A DNA stretch of 56,633 bases from Crocinitomicaceae bacterium (GTDB lineage Bacteria > Bacteroidota > Bacteroidia > Flavobacteriales_D > Parvicellaceae): contig PBNK01000032.1 of assembly GCA_002723085.1 (NCBI GenBank), forward strand, positions 1 to 56,633, in the 5' to 3' direction. A program made the translations under genes and the position numbers. A model generated the notes under the pieces. The model saw only the letters and a list, made by a program, of their open reading frames with translations, had not been told where the DNA came from and searched no databases. Positions 19,420-29,089 of this stretch are shown piece by piece; position 1 is the first letter of the stretch; every line of letters begins with the position of its first letter.

Positions 19420-19959
19420 ATGAAAACAATTTTTTTTGCAATAACTATATTCATTGGCAACATCACAAATAATACTTATCAACTTGAAAAACAAATTCAA
19501 GAAACAATAGGTTTAGAAATTGGGAATAAAGCTCCTGAACTTAGTTTCAAAAATCCAAAAGGTAAAATCATTAAGTTATCATCTCTTAGGGGTAACATTG
19601 TCCTTATTGATTTTTGGGCATCATGGTGTGGCCCATGCAGAAGAGAAAACCCAAATGTTGTAACAGCCTATAATAAATACACAAAAAGTAAATTTAAAAA
19701 CGCAAATGGATTTAAAATATATAGCATTTCACTTGATAAAAATAAAGCTGCTTGGGAAAATGCTATCAGACAAGATAATCTTTCTTGGGGAGAACATGTT
19801 TGTGATTTCAAAGGTTGGCAAAGTGAGGCAGCAATAAAATACAGTATTCAACAAATACCATCAAATTATATCATAGACGCTAATGGTATTATAATTGCCA
19901 AAAATGTTAAAGGAGATTTACTTCATCAAGAACTGGACAAATTAGTCAAATCATTATAA
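19420..19959 (+). CDS. TlpA-like thioredoxin-fold protein
   Basis: The protein has 179 residues. A short hydrophobic N-terminus (MKTIFFAITIFIGNI) resembles a weak signal sequence, placing it outside the cytoplasm, probably in the periplasm. The AlkA/TSA-Redoxin-type domain follows from about residue 33 (LEIGNKAPELSFKNPKGKII). The redox motif is FWASWCGPCRRENP with C70 and C73. The cis-Pro loop is QQIPSNYIIDANGII. It probably reduces periplasmic disulfides; the partner is unknown. It stands alone between murA (42-base gap) and grpE. Confidence 0.88.
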   Translation: MKTIFFAITIFIGNITNNTYQLEKQIQETIGLEIGNKAPELSFKNPKGKIIKLSSLRGNIVLIDFWASWCGPCRRENPNVVTAYNKYTKSKFKNANGFKIYSISLDKNKAAWENAIRQDNLSWGEHVCDFKGWQSEAAIKYSIQQIPSNYIIDANGIIIAKNVKGDLLHQELDKLVKSL

Positions 19960-19986
19960 AAACCTGACAAATAAAGCGTTATTAAT

Positions 19987-20020
19987 GTCAGTAATGACTA
20001 ATCTATAATGACACTTTGTC
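19987..20020. promoter_or_regulatory. Two short palindromes upstream of grpE
   Basis: GTCAgtaaTGAC (19987-19998) and GACActtTGTC (20010-20020) are two perfect 4-base half-site palindromes built on the same TGAC/GTCA core, in the 118-base gap before grpE. TTTG (20015-20018) is followed 20 bases later by ATCTTTTG (20039-20046), an imperfect -7 box, so the palindromes would overlap or precede the -33 element. They could be operators for stress control. No CIRCE-type element is present. Confidence 0.3.
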
Positions 20021-20077
20021 TTATTTATCATTTGGTTCATCTTTTGATATGTTTTATTGTCGTTAAATAACTTATTA

Positions 20078-20629
20078 ATGAAAAAGAATAAAATGAATTC
20101 TAAAAAAACTGAAGATTCAGTTATTGACAAAGAACAAGTGGATGTCGAAAATAGCCCAGAAAAGAAATCAGAAGCTTCAAATGCAGAGACTGAAAAAACA
20201 GAAGAACAAGAGGATTTCAAAGAAAAATTCATTCGACTTTATTCTGAATATGAAAATTACAGGAAAAGAACTGCAAAAGAAAAAATTGATATATTATCTA
20301 ATGCTAGTGAAAAAGTAATTACTGACCTTCTTCCAATTTTGGATGATTTTGAAAGAGCAATATCTAACAATGATAAAATTGAGGATATTGAAGCGGTTAA
20401 GGAAGGATTTGGTTTAATTCACAACAAGTTATATAAAACTCTAACATCTAAAGGATTAAAACCGATGGATTCAAAGAAGAAAGATTTTGATTTAGATCTA
20501 CACGAAGCCATCACAAAAATACCTGCTCCTAAAAAATCATTAAAAGGAAAAGTTGTAGATGTCGTTGAAAAAGGTTATCTGATAAATGATAAGGTCATTA
20601 GATTTGCTAAAGTAGTAGTTGGAGAGTAG
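20078..20629 (+). CDS. grpE: Nucleotide exchange factor GrpE
   Basis: The protein has 183 residues from ATG 20078; a second ATG at 20093 is equally possible, and the TTG at 20057 is less likely. GrpE releases ADP from DnaK. A charged disordered N-terminus precedes a long dimerising helix (EDFKEKFIRLYSEYENYRKR) and the C-terminal beta domain with DLDLHEAITKIPAP and GKVVDVVEKGYLINDKVIRF. It lies 18 bases before dnaJ and they form an operon. dnaK is not in the window. Confidence 0.95.
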   Translation: MKKNKMNSKKTEDSVIDKEQVDVENSPEKKSEASNAETEKTEEQEDFKEKFIRLYSEYENYRKRTAKEKIDILSNASEKVITDLLPILDDFERAISNNDKIEDIEAVKEGFGLIHNKLYKTLTSKGLKPMDSKKKDFDLDLHEAITKIPAPKKSLKGKVVDVVEKGYLINDKVIRFAKVVVGE

Positions 20630-20647
20630 GCATTTAAAAAAACAACA

Positions 20648-21751
20648 ATGAGCAAAAAAGATTATTACGAAGTTTTAAATGTATCTAAAAATGCTAGTGA
20701 AGCTGATATTAAAAAAGCTTATAGAAAATTAGCTATTAAATATCACCCAGATAAAAATCCTGGTAATAAAGATGCTGAATCTAAATTTAAAGAAGCTGCT
20801 GAGGCTTATGAAATTTTAAGTAATGCTCAAAAAAGACAACAATATGATCAATTTGGTCATGACGCGTTTAATGGCCAAGGATTTGGTGGTGGTGGCGGTA
20901 TGTCAATGGATGATATATTTAGTCACTTCGGTGATATTTTTGGCTCATCATTTGGTGGAGGATTTGGAAGAGGAGGAGGAAATAGAGTTAGAAAAGGATC
21001 TAATTTAAGAGTAAAAATCAAACTGACTTTAGAAGACATAGTTAATGGTGTAGAAAAGAAAATAAAAGTTAACAAATTAGTCGCTGCTGAAGGTGTTGAA
21101 TTTACTGATTGTGGAAGTTGCAAAGGTACAGGACAAGTTACAAGAGTAACCAATACTATTCTTGGCGCTATGCAAACCTCATCAACATGTCCAAACTGTA
21201 AAGGTTCTGGTCAAATAATAAGCAAAAGGCCAAACGGAGTAGATGCAAGTGGGCTTGAAAAAAAAGAAACTGTTATTAAAATTGATATCCCTGCTGGGGT
21301 TGAAGGGGGAATGCAATTAAATGTTCAAGGAAAAGGAAATGATGCTCCAGGAGGAGGAATTAGTGGTGACTTAATTGTTCTAATTGAAGAGGTTGAACAT
21401 GAGCATTTAATAAGAAATGGGAACGATTTATACTATCAACTTCCCATTAGTTTTATGGATGCAACTATTGGAATTAACATAGAAATACCTATGGTTTCTG
21501 GTAAAGCTAAAATTAAAATACCACCAGGAACTCAAAGCGGAAAAAACTTAAGACTTAGAGGAAAAGGAGTTCCTGATATAAACGGATATGGGAAAGGAGA
21601 CATGATTATTAATGTCCAAATTTGGACTCCACAAAAATTATCAAAAGAAGAAAAAGATATTTTGCTAAAATTAAATGAAAGTGATAACTTCAAACCAAAA
21701 GAAAATAAATCAAATAGCTTTTTTGATCGCGTAAAAAATCACTTTAATTAA
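20648..21751 (+). CDS. dnaJ: Chaperone DnaJ with a reduced zinc finger
   Basis: The protein has 367 residues. The J-domain (1-70) carries HPD at 33-35; a Gly/Phe-rich linker spans about 76-112; substrate-binding beta domains follow. The usual cysteine-rich domain has four CxxCxGxG repeats forming two zinc sites. Here only two remain: CGSCKGTG (155-162) and CPNCKGSG (181-188), the partners of zinc site 2. The positions of repeats 1 and 4 read [10 protein letters not shown] and [10 protein letters not shown] without cysteine. DnaJ delivers clients to DnaK and stimulates its ATPase. I believe related Flavobacteriia share this reduced form, from memory only. Confidence 0.95.
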   Translation: MSKKDYYEVLNVSKNASEADIKKAYRKLAIKYHPDKNPGNKDAESKFKEAAEAYEILSNAQKRQQYDQFGHDAFNGQGFGGGGGMSMDDIFSHFGDIFGSSFGGGFGRGGGNRVRKGSNLRVKIKLTLEDIVNGVEKKIKVNKLVAAEGVEFTDCGSCKGTGQVTRVTNTILGAMQTSSTCPNCKGSGQIISKRPNGVDASGLEKKETVIKIDIPAGVEGGMQLNVQGKGNDAPGGGISGDLIVLIEEVEHEHLIRNGNDLYYQLPISFMDATIGINIEIPMVSGKAKIKIPPGTQSGKNLRLRGKGVPDINGYGKGDMIINVQIWTPQKLSKEEKDILLKLNESDNFKPKENKSNSFFDRVKNHFN

Positions 21752-21767
21752 GACAGTATAATAGTTA

Positions 21768-22691
21768 ATGCCTAGAAAAAACATTATTGAGCTAAATGGA
21801 GTTAATAAATCCTATCAAAATTTTAAAGCTCTAAATAATTTAAACCTTAAAATTCCAAAAGGCAAAATTTTTGGTCTACTTGGTCCTAATGGCGCAGGAA
21901 AAACTACCTTGATAAGGATTCTTAATCAAATCCTTATTCCTGACTCTGGTGAAGTATTGTTTAATGGTGAAAAATTAAATCAAAAAAACATAATTAACAT
22001 TGGATATCTACCTGAAGAAAGAGGTTTATATCGTAAAATGAAAATTGGAAATCAAGCAATGTACCTTGCTCAACTTAAAGGTCTATCTAAAAAAGAAGCC
22101 AAAGATCGATTAGATTATTGGTTTGATAAATTTGAAATTTCAAATTGGTGGAATAAAAAAATTGAAGATCTTTCAAAAGGGATGGCACAAAAAATTCAAT
22201 TTATTGTAACAATTCTTCACGATCCAGATTTATTAATTTTAGACGAGCCATTTAGCGGACTTGACCCTGTAAATAGCAAGCTTATTAAAAAAGAAATCCA
22301 AGAATTAAAAAAGAAAAAAACTACTATAATTCTAAGCACCCATGACATGAATTCTGTTGAAGAAATATGTGATGAAGCTGCTATTATTCATAATTCAAAT
22401 AAAATTCTTCAAGGGAAAGTTTCAGATTTAAAAGATCAGTTTCAAACTAACCAATGGAAAATTAGCTACAAAGGAAGTAACATGGCTTTTACAAATGCAA
22501 TTTGGGGAGGTTGGAAATTAATAAGCCATGAAACAATCAATGATATTAATACTGCTATTATCGAGTTAAATGAAAAACTATCTATGAATGATTTTCTTAA
22601 AGGAATTATTGAAAAAATCAGCATTATTGAAGTCAAAAAAAACACACCTTCAATGCAAGATGTCTTTTTAAAAGCTACTACAAATGAGTAA
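21768..22691 (+). CDS. ABC-2 type transporter, ATP-binding subunit
   Basis: The protein has 307 residues. Walker A is LLGPNGAGKTTLIRI, the signature is DLSKGMAQKIQF, Walker B is LLILDEPFSGLDPVN, and the switch His lies in LSTHDMNSVEEI. A C-terminal extension of about 80 residues resembles the DUF4162 domain of NatA/Ccm-like exporters. It is coupled to the next gene by an 8-base overlap and lies 16 bases after dnaJ. The exported substrate cannot be read from sequence; Na+ or drug export are known for relatives. Confidence 0.9.
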   Translation: MPRKNIIELNGVNKSYQNFKALNNLNLKIPKGKIFGLLGPNGAGKTTLIRILNQILIPDSGEVLFNGEKLNQKNIINIGYLPEERGLYRKMKIGNQAMYLAQLKGLSKKEAKDRLDYWFDKFEISNWWNKKIEDLSKGMAQKIQFIVTILHDPDLLILDEPFSGLDPVNSKLIKKEIQELKKKKTTIILSTHDMNSVEEICDEAAIIHNSNKILQGKVSDLKDQFQTNQWKISYKGSNMAFTNAIWGGWKLISHETINDINTAIIELNEKLSMNDFLKGIIEKISIIEVKKNTPSMQDVFLKATTNE

Positions 22692-24015
22692 AATTGGCTT
22701 AATTATTAAAAGAGAGTACTCTACAAGAGTTAAAAAAAAGTCATTTATTATAATGAGTATTTTAGGCCCTTTATTAATTGTGGGGTTTTTAGCATTTACC
22801 GTATATCTAAACAAAAAAGACAGCAATAGTTATAAAATTTTAATGGTTGATGATGCTCATATTCTTAATGGGAAAATAAGAAATAACAGCAAAGAAAAAT
22901 ATGAACTTTTTTGGGCACCCGAAGATAAATCTTATGAAGAAGCACAAGAAATATTAAAAAAAGATAAAAGTTTTGACATTCTTCTTTATATCCCTAGTAA
23001 TATAACCTATTCTAAAACAGCAAAATGCTTATATAAAAGCATTCCTTCAACTGCAGCTCAAAAACATTTGACTAGCATTATAAATGAAGCTATTGAGCTT
23101 TATAAAATTGAAATAAATGAGATTGATGAAGAAGCTTATAGATCAATAAAAACAAAAATAAATTTAGATGTTATTGATATTGGAAATGCTGAAAATAAAA
23201 ACATTCAAAGAAAAGCATATGTAGGTTATGTTTTTGCTTTCCTTATCTACATTTTTATTTTTATGTATGCTGTACAGGTAATGAAAGGAGTTATTGAAGA
23301 GAAAACAAATCGAATTGTTGAAGTTATAATATCATCTGTAAAATCTTTCCATCTTATGATGGGGAAAATAATTGGAATTGGCCTTGTTGGGTTTACACAA
23401 TTTATAATTTGGATTACTGTAATAACTTTTCTATCTATTTCAATATTATTATCAACCTCCACTGAAAAAAATTCTTTAAATAGTGACGTAATTCAAGAAA
23501 ACGTAATTACTGGCACCAATCCAGTATTAGCGAACAGTAATGAAAAAATAGATCAGATTTCACAATTTTTATTATACGAAATAGATTGGTCAAACATGTT
23601 TATATTTTTTGCTATATATTTTATTGGAGGATACCTTATATATGGCAGTTTAATGGCTGCAATTGGTTCCGCTGTAAATGAAGAAACTGACACTCAACAA
23701 TTCATGATACCTTTAACAATACCATTAATTTTTTCACTTACAATGATTCCTCATGTAATTGACAACCCATCGTCAAGCACTGCATTTTGGCTAAGTGAAA
23801 TTCCATTTACTTCCCCTTTAATTATGATGGTTAGAATCGCTATGGGCATAGGAGAAGGTGGTGTAGAATTATGGGAGATAATTTTAAGTATATTTTTATT
23901 ATTTACAACCTTTGTTTTTTGCACATGGATATCAGGAAAAATTTACAAAACTGGAATATTACTATATGGTAAAAAACCAAGTTATAGAGATATTTACAAA
24001 TGGATTAAATCATGA
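22684..24015 (+). CDS. ABC-2 type transporter permease (NatB-like)
   Basis: The protein has 443 residues. One N-terminal transmembrane segment (about 24-40, SILGPLLIVGFLAFTVYL) is followed by a periplasmic domain of about 130 residues and then five or so membrane helices starting near residue 180 (YVGYVFAFLIYIFIFMYAVQ). The motif GVIEEKTNRIVEVIISSVKS is the ABC-2/NatB signature next to the coupling helix. It works with the upstream ATPase as an exporter. Its stop overlaps the next ATG by four bases (ATGA). Confidence 0.88.
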   Translation: MSKIGLIIKREYSTRVKKKSFIIMSILGPLLIVGFLAFTVYLNKKDSNSYKILMVDDAHILNGKIRNNSKEKYELFWAPEDKSYEEAQEILKKDKSFDILLYIPSNITYSKTAKCLYKSIPSTAAQKHLTSIINEAIELYKIEINEIDEEAYRSIKTKINLDVIDIGNAENKNIQRKAYVGYVFAFLIYIFIFMYAVQVMKGVIEEKTNRIVEVIISSVKSFHLMMGKIIGIGLVGFTQFIIWITVITFLSISILLSTSTEKNSLNSDVIQENVITGTNPVLANSNEKIDQISQFLLYEIDWSNMFIFFAIYFIGGYLIYGSLMAAIGSAVNEETDTQQFMIPLTIPLIFSLTMIPHVIDNPSSSTAFWLSEIPFTSPLIMMVRIAMGIGEGGVELWEIILSIFLLFTTFVFCTWISGKIYKTGILLYGKKPSYRDIYKWIKS

Positions 24016-25187
24016 AACGTATATTAATTATTGATGATGAAAAAGCAATCAGAAACACTCTTAAGGAAATCCTTGAGTTTGAAGACTATAATATAGAAAC
24101 TGCTGAAAATGGATATGTTGGGTTAGATTTTGTTGATCAAAAACCTTATGATTTAATTTTTTGTGATATTAAAATGCCTAAAATGGACGGCTTAGAATTT
24201 TTAGATTTTTTACAAAAAAAGAATTCAGAAATTCCGGTTATAATGATTAGTGGTCATGGTAATATTGAAACAGCCGTTGAATCGTTAAAAAAAGGGGCAT
24301 ATGATTACATTCAAAAACCCCTAGATCTTAACAGAATATTAGTTTCTGTTAGAAATGCATTTGAAAAAGGAGATGTAATTAAAGAAAATAAAATTTTAAG
24401 GAAAAAAATTAAAACAGATAATCAAAACAAAATCATTGGAGAAAGTAAGGCTATATTAAATATCAAACAAATGATAAATAAAGTAGCTTTAACTGATGCT
24501 AGAGTTCTTATTACAGGAGAAAACGGTTCTGGGAAAGAATTGGTTGCTAAACAACTTCATGAGAAAAGCAATAGAAATAAAAACCCCTTCATTGAAGTAA
24601 ATTGTGCTGCTATTCCATCAGAACTTATAGAGAGTGAACTTTTTGGACACGAAAAAGGTTCTTTTACATCTGCACATAAACAAAAGTCAGGACAATTTGA
24701 AAAAGCAAATGGAGGAACTTTATTTTTGGATGAAATTGGAGATATGAGCGCCTCTGCTCAAGCAAAAGTGTTACGTGCTCTTCAAGAAAATAAAATAATT
24801 AGAGTAGGTGGTGAAAAGCAGTTAAATGTTGATGTTAGAATTATAGCAGCAACAAACAAAGACTTAAAAAAAGAAATAGATAATGGGAATTTTCGTGAAG
24901 ATTTGTTTCATCGTCTAAATGTTATTCCTATTCATGTGCCTTCTTTAAATGAAAGAAAAAATGACATTCCAATTTTAGCTGATTATTTTCTAGAATTAAT
25001 ATGTAAAGAACAAGGCATTTCTAAAAAGAAATTAAATTCTTCTGCGTTAGAAAAATTAAAAAAGATAAATTGGACAGGCAACATTAGAGAATTAAGAAAT
25101 ATTATTGAAAGGTTAATTATATTATGTGATAATGAAATCACAGCTAAAGACATTTCTTTATATTCAAATGAAAAATTAAGTAAATAA
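24012..25187 (+). CDS. NtrC-like response regulator lacking a DNA-binding domain
   Basis: The protein has 391 residues. The receiver domain (1-115) has acidic residues D8 and D9, phospho-acceptor D52 ([10 protein letters not shown]), S80 and K102. The AAA+ domain (about 140-375) has Walker A GENGSGKE (169-176), Walker [11 protein letters not shown] and the arginine-finger region FREDLFHRL. The sigma-54-contacting GAFTGA loop reads GSFTSA (216-221). The protein ends at [13 protein letters not shown], where NtrC proteins continue into a Fis-type helix-turn-helix. It overlaps the permease by 4 bases and alaS by 12 bases tail to tail. No histidine kinase is adjacent. Confidence 0.92.
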   Translation: MKRILIIDDEKAIRNTLKEILEFEDYNIETAENGYVGLDFVDQKPYDLIFCDIKMPKMDGLEFLDFLQKKNSEIPVIMISGHGNIETAVESLKKGAYDYIQKPLDLNRILVSVRNAFEKGDVIKENKILRKKIKTDNQNKIIGESKAILNIKQMINKVALTDARVLITGENGSGKELVAKQLHEKSNRNKNPFIEVNCAAIPSELIESELFGHEKGSFTSAHKQKSGQFEKANGGTLFLDEIGDMSASAQAKVLRALQENKIIRVGGEKQLNVDVRIIAATNKDLKKEIDNGNFREDLFHRLNVIPIHVPSLNERKNDIPILADYFLELICKEQGISKKKLNSSALEKLKKINWTGNIRELRNIIERLIILCDNEITAKDISLYSNEKLSK

Positions 25188-27812
25188 TATTTTTTTTGCT
25201 TTAGGTATTACATTATCTAAACCAGATAAATCACTTCCTCCTGCAGTTGCAAAGAAAGCTTGCCCGCCTCCACCTCCTTTAATTTCTTTAGCCAATTCTC
25301 TAATTATTTTACCCGCATTCCAGTCTTTTGACTGAACTAAAGAATCATCAATCATTATGGAAATAAGAGGTTTGTTATTGGCATTACTAATCAAAACCAA
25401 AAATAAATTTGATAATTCACCTTTTAAATCAAATGCTAATTTTTTTAAAGAATCTGCATCCAAGTCTGACTTAAAACCAATAAAGTTAATATCGTTTATC
25501 AATTCAGAAGAAGAAATCAAATCTGACTTTATGCTGTTAAGTTTTTCTTTTTTATAGTTTTCAATTAATTTTAAAAATCGTTGATTTTCTTGTTGCAAAT
25601 CTTGAATTGCTTTAACAACATTATTTGGATTTTTTAACAAATCAGATACTTCATCTAATATTGAAATTTTACTAGCTATATACTCATCTGCCTTTGCAGA
25701 AGATATAGCTTCAATTCTACGAATTCCTGCTGATATTGAAGATTCACTTAGTATTTTAAAATTGCCGATTTCACTAGTAGAATTAACATGAATTCCTCCA
25801 CATAATTCAATAGAGTCTCCAAATTGTATGGTTCTAACTTCTTCACCATATTTTTCGCCAAATAGCATCATTGCACCAGACTCTTTAGCTTCATTTATAG
25901 GAACTTTTCTTTTTTCTAATAAAGGCAAACTTTTACGAATTTCTTCATTAACCATTCTTTCAACTTTTTCAAGTTCATCTTTTGATACTTTAGAAAAATG
26001 AGAAAAATCAAACCTTAAATATTCTGGATTTACTAAAGAACCTTTTTGCTCAACATGGTCACCTAAAACAGTTCTTAATGCTAAATGAAGAAGATGTGTA
26101 GACGTATGATTTTTAGCAGAAAGACCCCTTTTTTTAACATCCACATTGGCAATAAATTCATCTTTTAAATTTGATGGTAATTTTTCTGTTATATGAATAA
26201 TTTCACCATTTTCTTTTTTAGTGTCCTTAATTAAGGTTTTATCAGATCCATTTTCAATAAAACCTACATCTCCAATTTGACCACCACCTTCAGGATAAAA
26301 AGGAGTAATATTAAATACCAATTGATATATAAATTTTCCTTTTACTTTTACTTTTCTATATTTAACAATTGACACTTTTGATAATGTTTCATCGTAACCA
26401 ATAAATTCTTGTTTAGAATCTTTTACCAAAAAAGCCCAATCGCTTAACTCTTTTTCTGCATCTTTTTTAGATCTTGTTTTTTGCTCAGATAGCGCTTTTT
26501 CAAATTCTAAATCATCAACCAACAGGTTGTTCTCTTTAATTATTAGCTTCGTAAGGTCAAAAGGAAACCCATATCTATCATACAATTCAAATGCTAACTT
26601 TCCGGAAATTGATTTTATTTCATTTTCAACTGCTTCTTTACAAATTTGCTCAATTCTTTTTAATCCAATTTCAAGTGTTCTATAAAAAGAATTTTCCTCT
26701 TGGTAAACTACTTTTTTAATCAATTCTTTTTGACTATAAACCTCATCAAAAACCCCTTTAAATTCGACAGAAACATCCTCAATCAATTCATGTAAAAATG
26801 GTGATTCAATTCCTAAATATTGATAACCATACCTAACAGCTCTTCTTAATATTCTTCTAATAACATACCCAGCACCAGTATTTGAAGGCATTTGACCATC
26901 TGCAATAGAAAAACTAATAGCTCTAACATGGTCAACAATAACACGAATAGCTATATTTATTTTTTCTTGCTTCTGATTATCAGATTGAATAGAGTATTTC
27001 TTATTTGATATCTTTTCAACTCTTTGAATTAAAGAAGAAAATAAGTCAGAGTCATAATTGCTTTTCTTTGATTGTAAAACCATTGCTAATCGTTCTAAAC
27101 CCATCCCTGTATCAACGTGTTTATTTGATAAAGTTTCTAATGAGCCATTAGCTTTACGATTGTATTCTATAAATACTAAATTCCAAAGTTCTACAACTTG
27201 TGGATGATCCTTGTTTACTAAATCTCTACCAGAAATTTCTTTTCTTTCTTTATCTTTTCTTATATCAATATGAATTTCAGAAGAAGGTCCACAAGGACCT
27301 TGGGCTCCCATTTCCCAAAAATTATCTTTTTTTGAACATCTTAAAATATGATCTTCATCAACATGTTTTTTCCAAAACTCATAAGACTCTTCATCTGCTG
27401 AGGTGTTGTCTTTCTTATCTCCATCAAAAACAGTCACATACAATCTTGATTTATCTAATTTATAGACTTCTATAAAAAGTTCCCATGACCAAGAAATAGC
27501 CTCCTTTTTAAAATAATCTCCAAAAGACCAATTACCTAACATTTCAAACATAGTATGATGATATGTATCAACCCCTACTTCCTCCAAGTCATTATGTTTA
27601 CCTGAAACTCTTAAACATTTTTGAGAATTGACTAATCTCTTGTTTTTAGGATGTTTTGTCCCTAAAAAAAAGTCCTTAAATTGATTCATTCCCGCATTAG
27701 TAAACATTAATGTTGGGTCATCTTTTATTACCATTGGAGAAGAAGGAACAATAACATGATTCTTATTTCTAAAAAAATCAAAAAAAGCAGATCTAATATC
27801 TTTTGAATTCAT
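25176..27812 (-). CDS. alaS: Alanine--tRNA ligase
   Basis: The protein has 878 residues with full-length architecture. The class II catalytic core starts MNSKDIRSAFFDFFRNKNHV, with motif-2 region LVNSQKCLRVSGKHNDLEEV and AGYVIRRILRRAVRYGYQYL. The editing domain has HTSTH (about 568-572) and CGGIH (about 669-673), the zinc ligands that clear Ser- and Gly-tRNA(Ala). The C-Ala domain ends with the GGGGGQAFFATAGG motif. It charges tRNA-Ala and is monocistronic here, converging on the response regulator gene. Confidence 0.98.
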   Translation of the reverse strand: MNSKDIRSAFFDFFRNKNHVIVPSSPMVIKDDPTLMFTNAGMNQFKDFFLGTKHPKNKRLVNSQKCLRVSGKHNDLEEVGVDTYHHTMFEMLGNWSFGDYFKKEAISWSWELFIEVYKLDKSRLYVTVFDGDKKDNTSADEESYEFWKKHVDEDHILRCSKKDNFWEMGAQGPCGPSSEIHIDIRKDKERKEISGRDLVNKDHPQVVELWNLVFIEYNRKANGSLETLSNKHVDTGMGLERLAMVLQSKKSNYDSDLFSSLIQRVEKISNKKYSIQSDNQKQEKINIAIRVIVDHVRAISFSIADGQMPSNTGAGYVIRRILRRAVRYGYQYLGIESPFLHELIEDVSVEFKGVFDEVYSQKELIKKVVYQEENSFYRTLEIGLKRIEQICKEAVENEIKSISGKLAFELYDRYGFPFDLTKLIIKENNLLVDDLEFEKALSEQKTRSKKDAEKELSDWAFLVKDSKQEFIGYDETLSKVSIVKYRKVKVKGKFIYQLVFNITPFYPEGGGQIGDVGFIENGSDKTLIKDTKKENGEIIHITEKLPSNLKDEFIANVDVKKRGLSAKNHTSTHLLHLALRTVLGDHVEQKGSLVNPEYLRFDFSHFSKVSKDELEKVERMVNEEIRKSLPLLEKRKVPINEAKESGAMMLFGEKYGEEVRTIQFGDSIELCGGIHVNSTSEIGNFKILSESSISAGIRRIEAISSAKADEYIASKISILDEVSDLLKNPNNVVKAIQDLQQENQRFLKLIENYKKEKLNSIKSDLISSSELINDINFIGFKSDLDADSLKKLAFDLKGELSNLFLVLISNANNKPLISIMIDDSLVQSKDWNAGKIIRELAKEIKGGGGGQAFFATAGGSDLSGLDNVIPKAKKILFT

Positions 27813-27844
27813 TTAACTCTTGAATTTCATATTTTAACAATTGG

Positions 27845-27852
27845 CAAAGTTA
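27845..27852 (-). promoter_or_regulatory. -7 box upstream of alaS
   Basis: On the minus strand this is TAACTTTG, an exact TAnnTTTG match 32 bases before the alaS ATG. No TTG lies at a normal -33 distance. Transcription near 27841 would give a leader of about 29 bases. Confidence 0.4.
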
Positions 27853-27949
27853 TCTATTTTATAAGACTTATACGCTCTTGAATTAAAACAATAACAATTA
27901 GTTTCTTTGTAAAACCAATATTTTTATAATTAGTTCTGATTAAAAAAAT

Positions 27950-27957
27950 TATTTTTG
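27950..27957 (+). promoter_or_regulatory. -7 box upstream of the capA-like gene
   Basis: TATTTTTG matches TAnnTTTG; a -33 TTG is not present at the normal distance. It would give a leader of about 97 bases for the gene at 28058. The remainder of the 245-base divergent gap 27813-28057 is AT-rich with no readable structure. Confidence 0.35.
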
Positions 27958-28057
27958 TGTTTTGATAAAAATCCATTAAAAATTATTTTTATTAAGTACA
28001 AAATTCAGACATCTAATTAGTCATAGTAAAATATTTTAATTATTTAAAAAGCATAAT

Positions 28058-29089
28058 ATGAAGAGGATAATAACTATACATTTTTATTTATTCATTTTAT
28101 TAAATTTATCTTCTCAAGAAAGCACTTATAAATTCATTGGAGTTGGAGATATGATGTTGGGAACTAATTATCCATCAGATTCATACATTCCCCCAAAAGG
28201 AACTAGATTACTAAAAAATGTTGAAGAAATTTTAAAAAGTGCTGACGTTACCTTTGGGAATCTTGAAGGTACAGTATTAAATTCTGGAGGAAATGTAAAA
28301 AGGTGTTCAGATCCTTCTCTATGCTACGCTTTTAGACAACCAGACTCATTAGTTGACCAGCTATTGGATGCCGGTTTTGACCTATTATCTATTGCAAATA
28401 ATCATGTTGGGGATTTTGGATCTTCTGGAAGAACTCATACAGTCGAAGTATTAAGAAATAAAGGTTTTTGTTTTGCTGGGCTTGAATCTATACCATGGGA
28501 CACTACAACAATTAATAATTTAAAAATTGGATTCTGTGCATTTTCTCCTAATAATGGGACAGTAAGAATTACAGACTTAGAAAATGCAAAACGTATCGTC
28601 AATCTATTGGATTCTATTTGTGATGTGGTTGTAGTCAGTTTTCACGGGGGAGCAGAAGGAGCATCAAATACACATGTAAATAAAAAAACAGAATATTTTT
28701 ATGGTGAAAACAGAGGAAATGTGCATAAATTCTCACATGTAGTTATTGACAATGGGGCTGACATTGTTTTTGGCCATGGGCCTCATGTAACTAGAGCATT
28801 AGAGATATATAAAGATAGATTAATATGTTATTCTTTAGGAAATTTTTGCACCTACAAACGTTTTAATTTAAGTGGAGTTTGTGGATTGGCTCCAATTGTA
28901 GAAGTAAATGTAAACAATAAAGGAAAATTTATTAGTGGCAATATAATTTCTATAAAACAAATTGGTTCTGGAATTCCAGTAGTTGATCCAGAACAAAAAG
29001 CCCTAAGTGAAATTAAAAAGCTTATATCGTCAGATTTTCCGGAAAGTAAAATAGTTTTTAATGAATCATCTTTTACTAAAAAACTATGA
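28058..29089 (+). CDS. CapA family (poly-gamma-glutamate capsule-type) metallophosphoesterase-like protein
   Basis: The protein has 343 residues. A signal peptide (MKRIITIHFYLFILLNLSSQ) is followed by the PGA_cap fold. Metal-ligand motifs of the calcineurin-like superfamily are visible in order: VGDMMLG, FGNLEGTV, SIANNHVGDFG, VVSFHGGAEG and FGHGPHVTRA. Family members act in capsule polymer synthesis or wall attachment, or have no known role. The next two genes are secreted peptidoglycan hydrolases and overlap end to start, so a cell-wall or capsule function fits. No PgsB/C homologues are nearby, so poly-gamma-glutamate itself is unlikely. Confidence 0.88.
   Translation: MKRIITIHFYLFILLNLSSQESTYKFIGVGDMMLGTNYPSDSYIPPKGTRLLKNVEEILKSADVTFGNLEGTVLNSGGNVKRCSDPSLCYAFRQPDSLVDQLLDAGFDLLSIANNHVGDFGSSGRTHTVEVLRNKGFCFAGLESIPWDTTTINNLKIGFCAFSPNNGTVRITDLENAKRIVNLLDSICDVVVVSFHGGAEGASNTHVNKKTEYFYGENRGNVHKFSHVVIDNGADIVFGHGPHVTRALEIYKDRLICYSLGNFCTYKRFNLSGVCGLAPIVEVNVNNKGKFISGNIISIKQIGSGIPVVDPEQKALSEIKKLISSDFPESKIVFNESSFTKKL

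Noticed and set aside
20057-20077. TTG start seven codons upstream of the grpE ATG.
   Set aside because: ATG codons at 20078 and 20093 follow directly and the extra residues have no similarity to GrpE.
19960-20077. CIRCE/HrcA operator upstream of grpE.
   Set aside because: TTAGCACTC-N9-GAGTGCTAA was looked for and is not present; the shorter palindromes are reported instead.
25100-25187. Possible frameshift hiding a helix-turn-helix at the end of the response regulator.
   Set aside because: The other two frames past this point show no Fis-type pattern, and the following DNA encodes the alaS C-terminus on the opposite strand.
27813-28057. tRNA or small RNA gene in the longest intergenic gap.
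   Set aside because: No cloverleaf arms, no GC-rich stems and no terminator; only AT-rich divergent promoter DNA.
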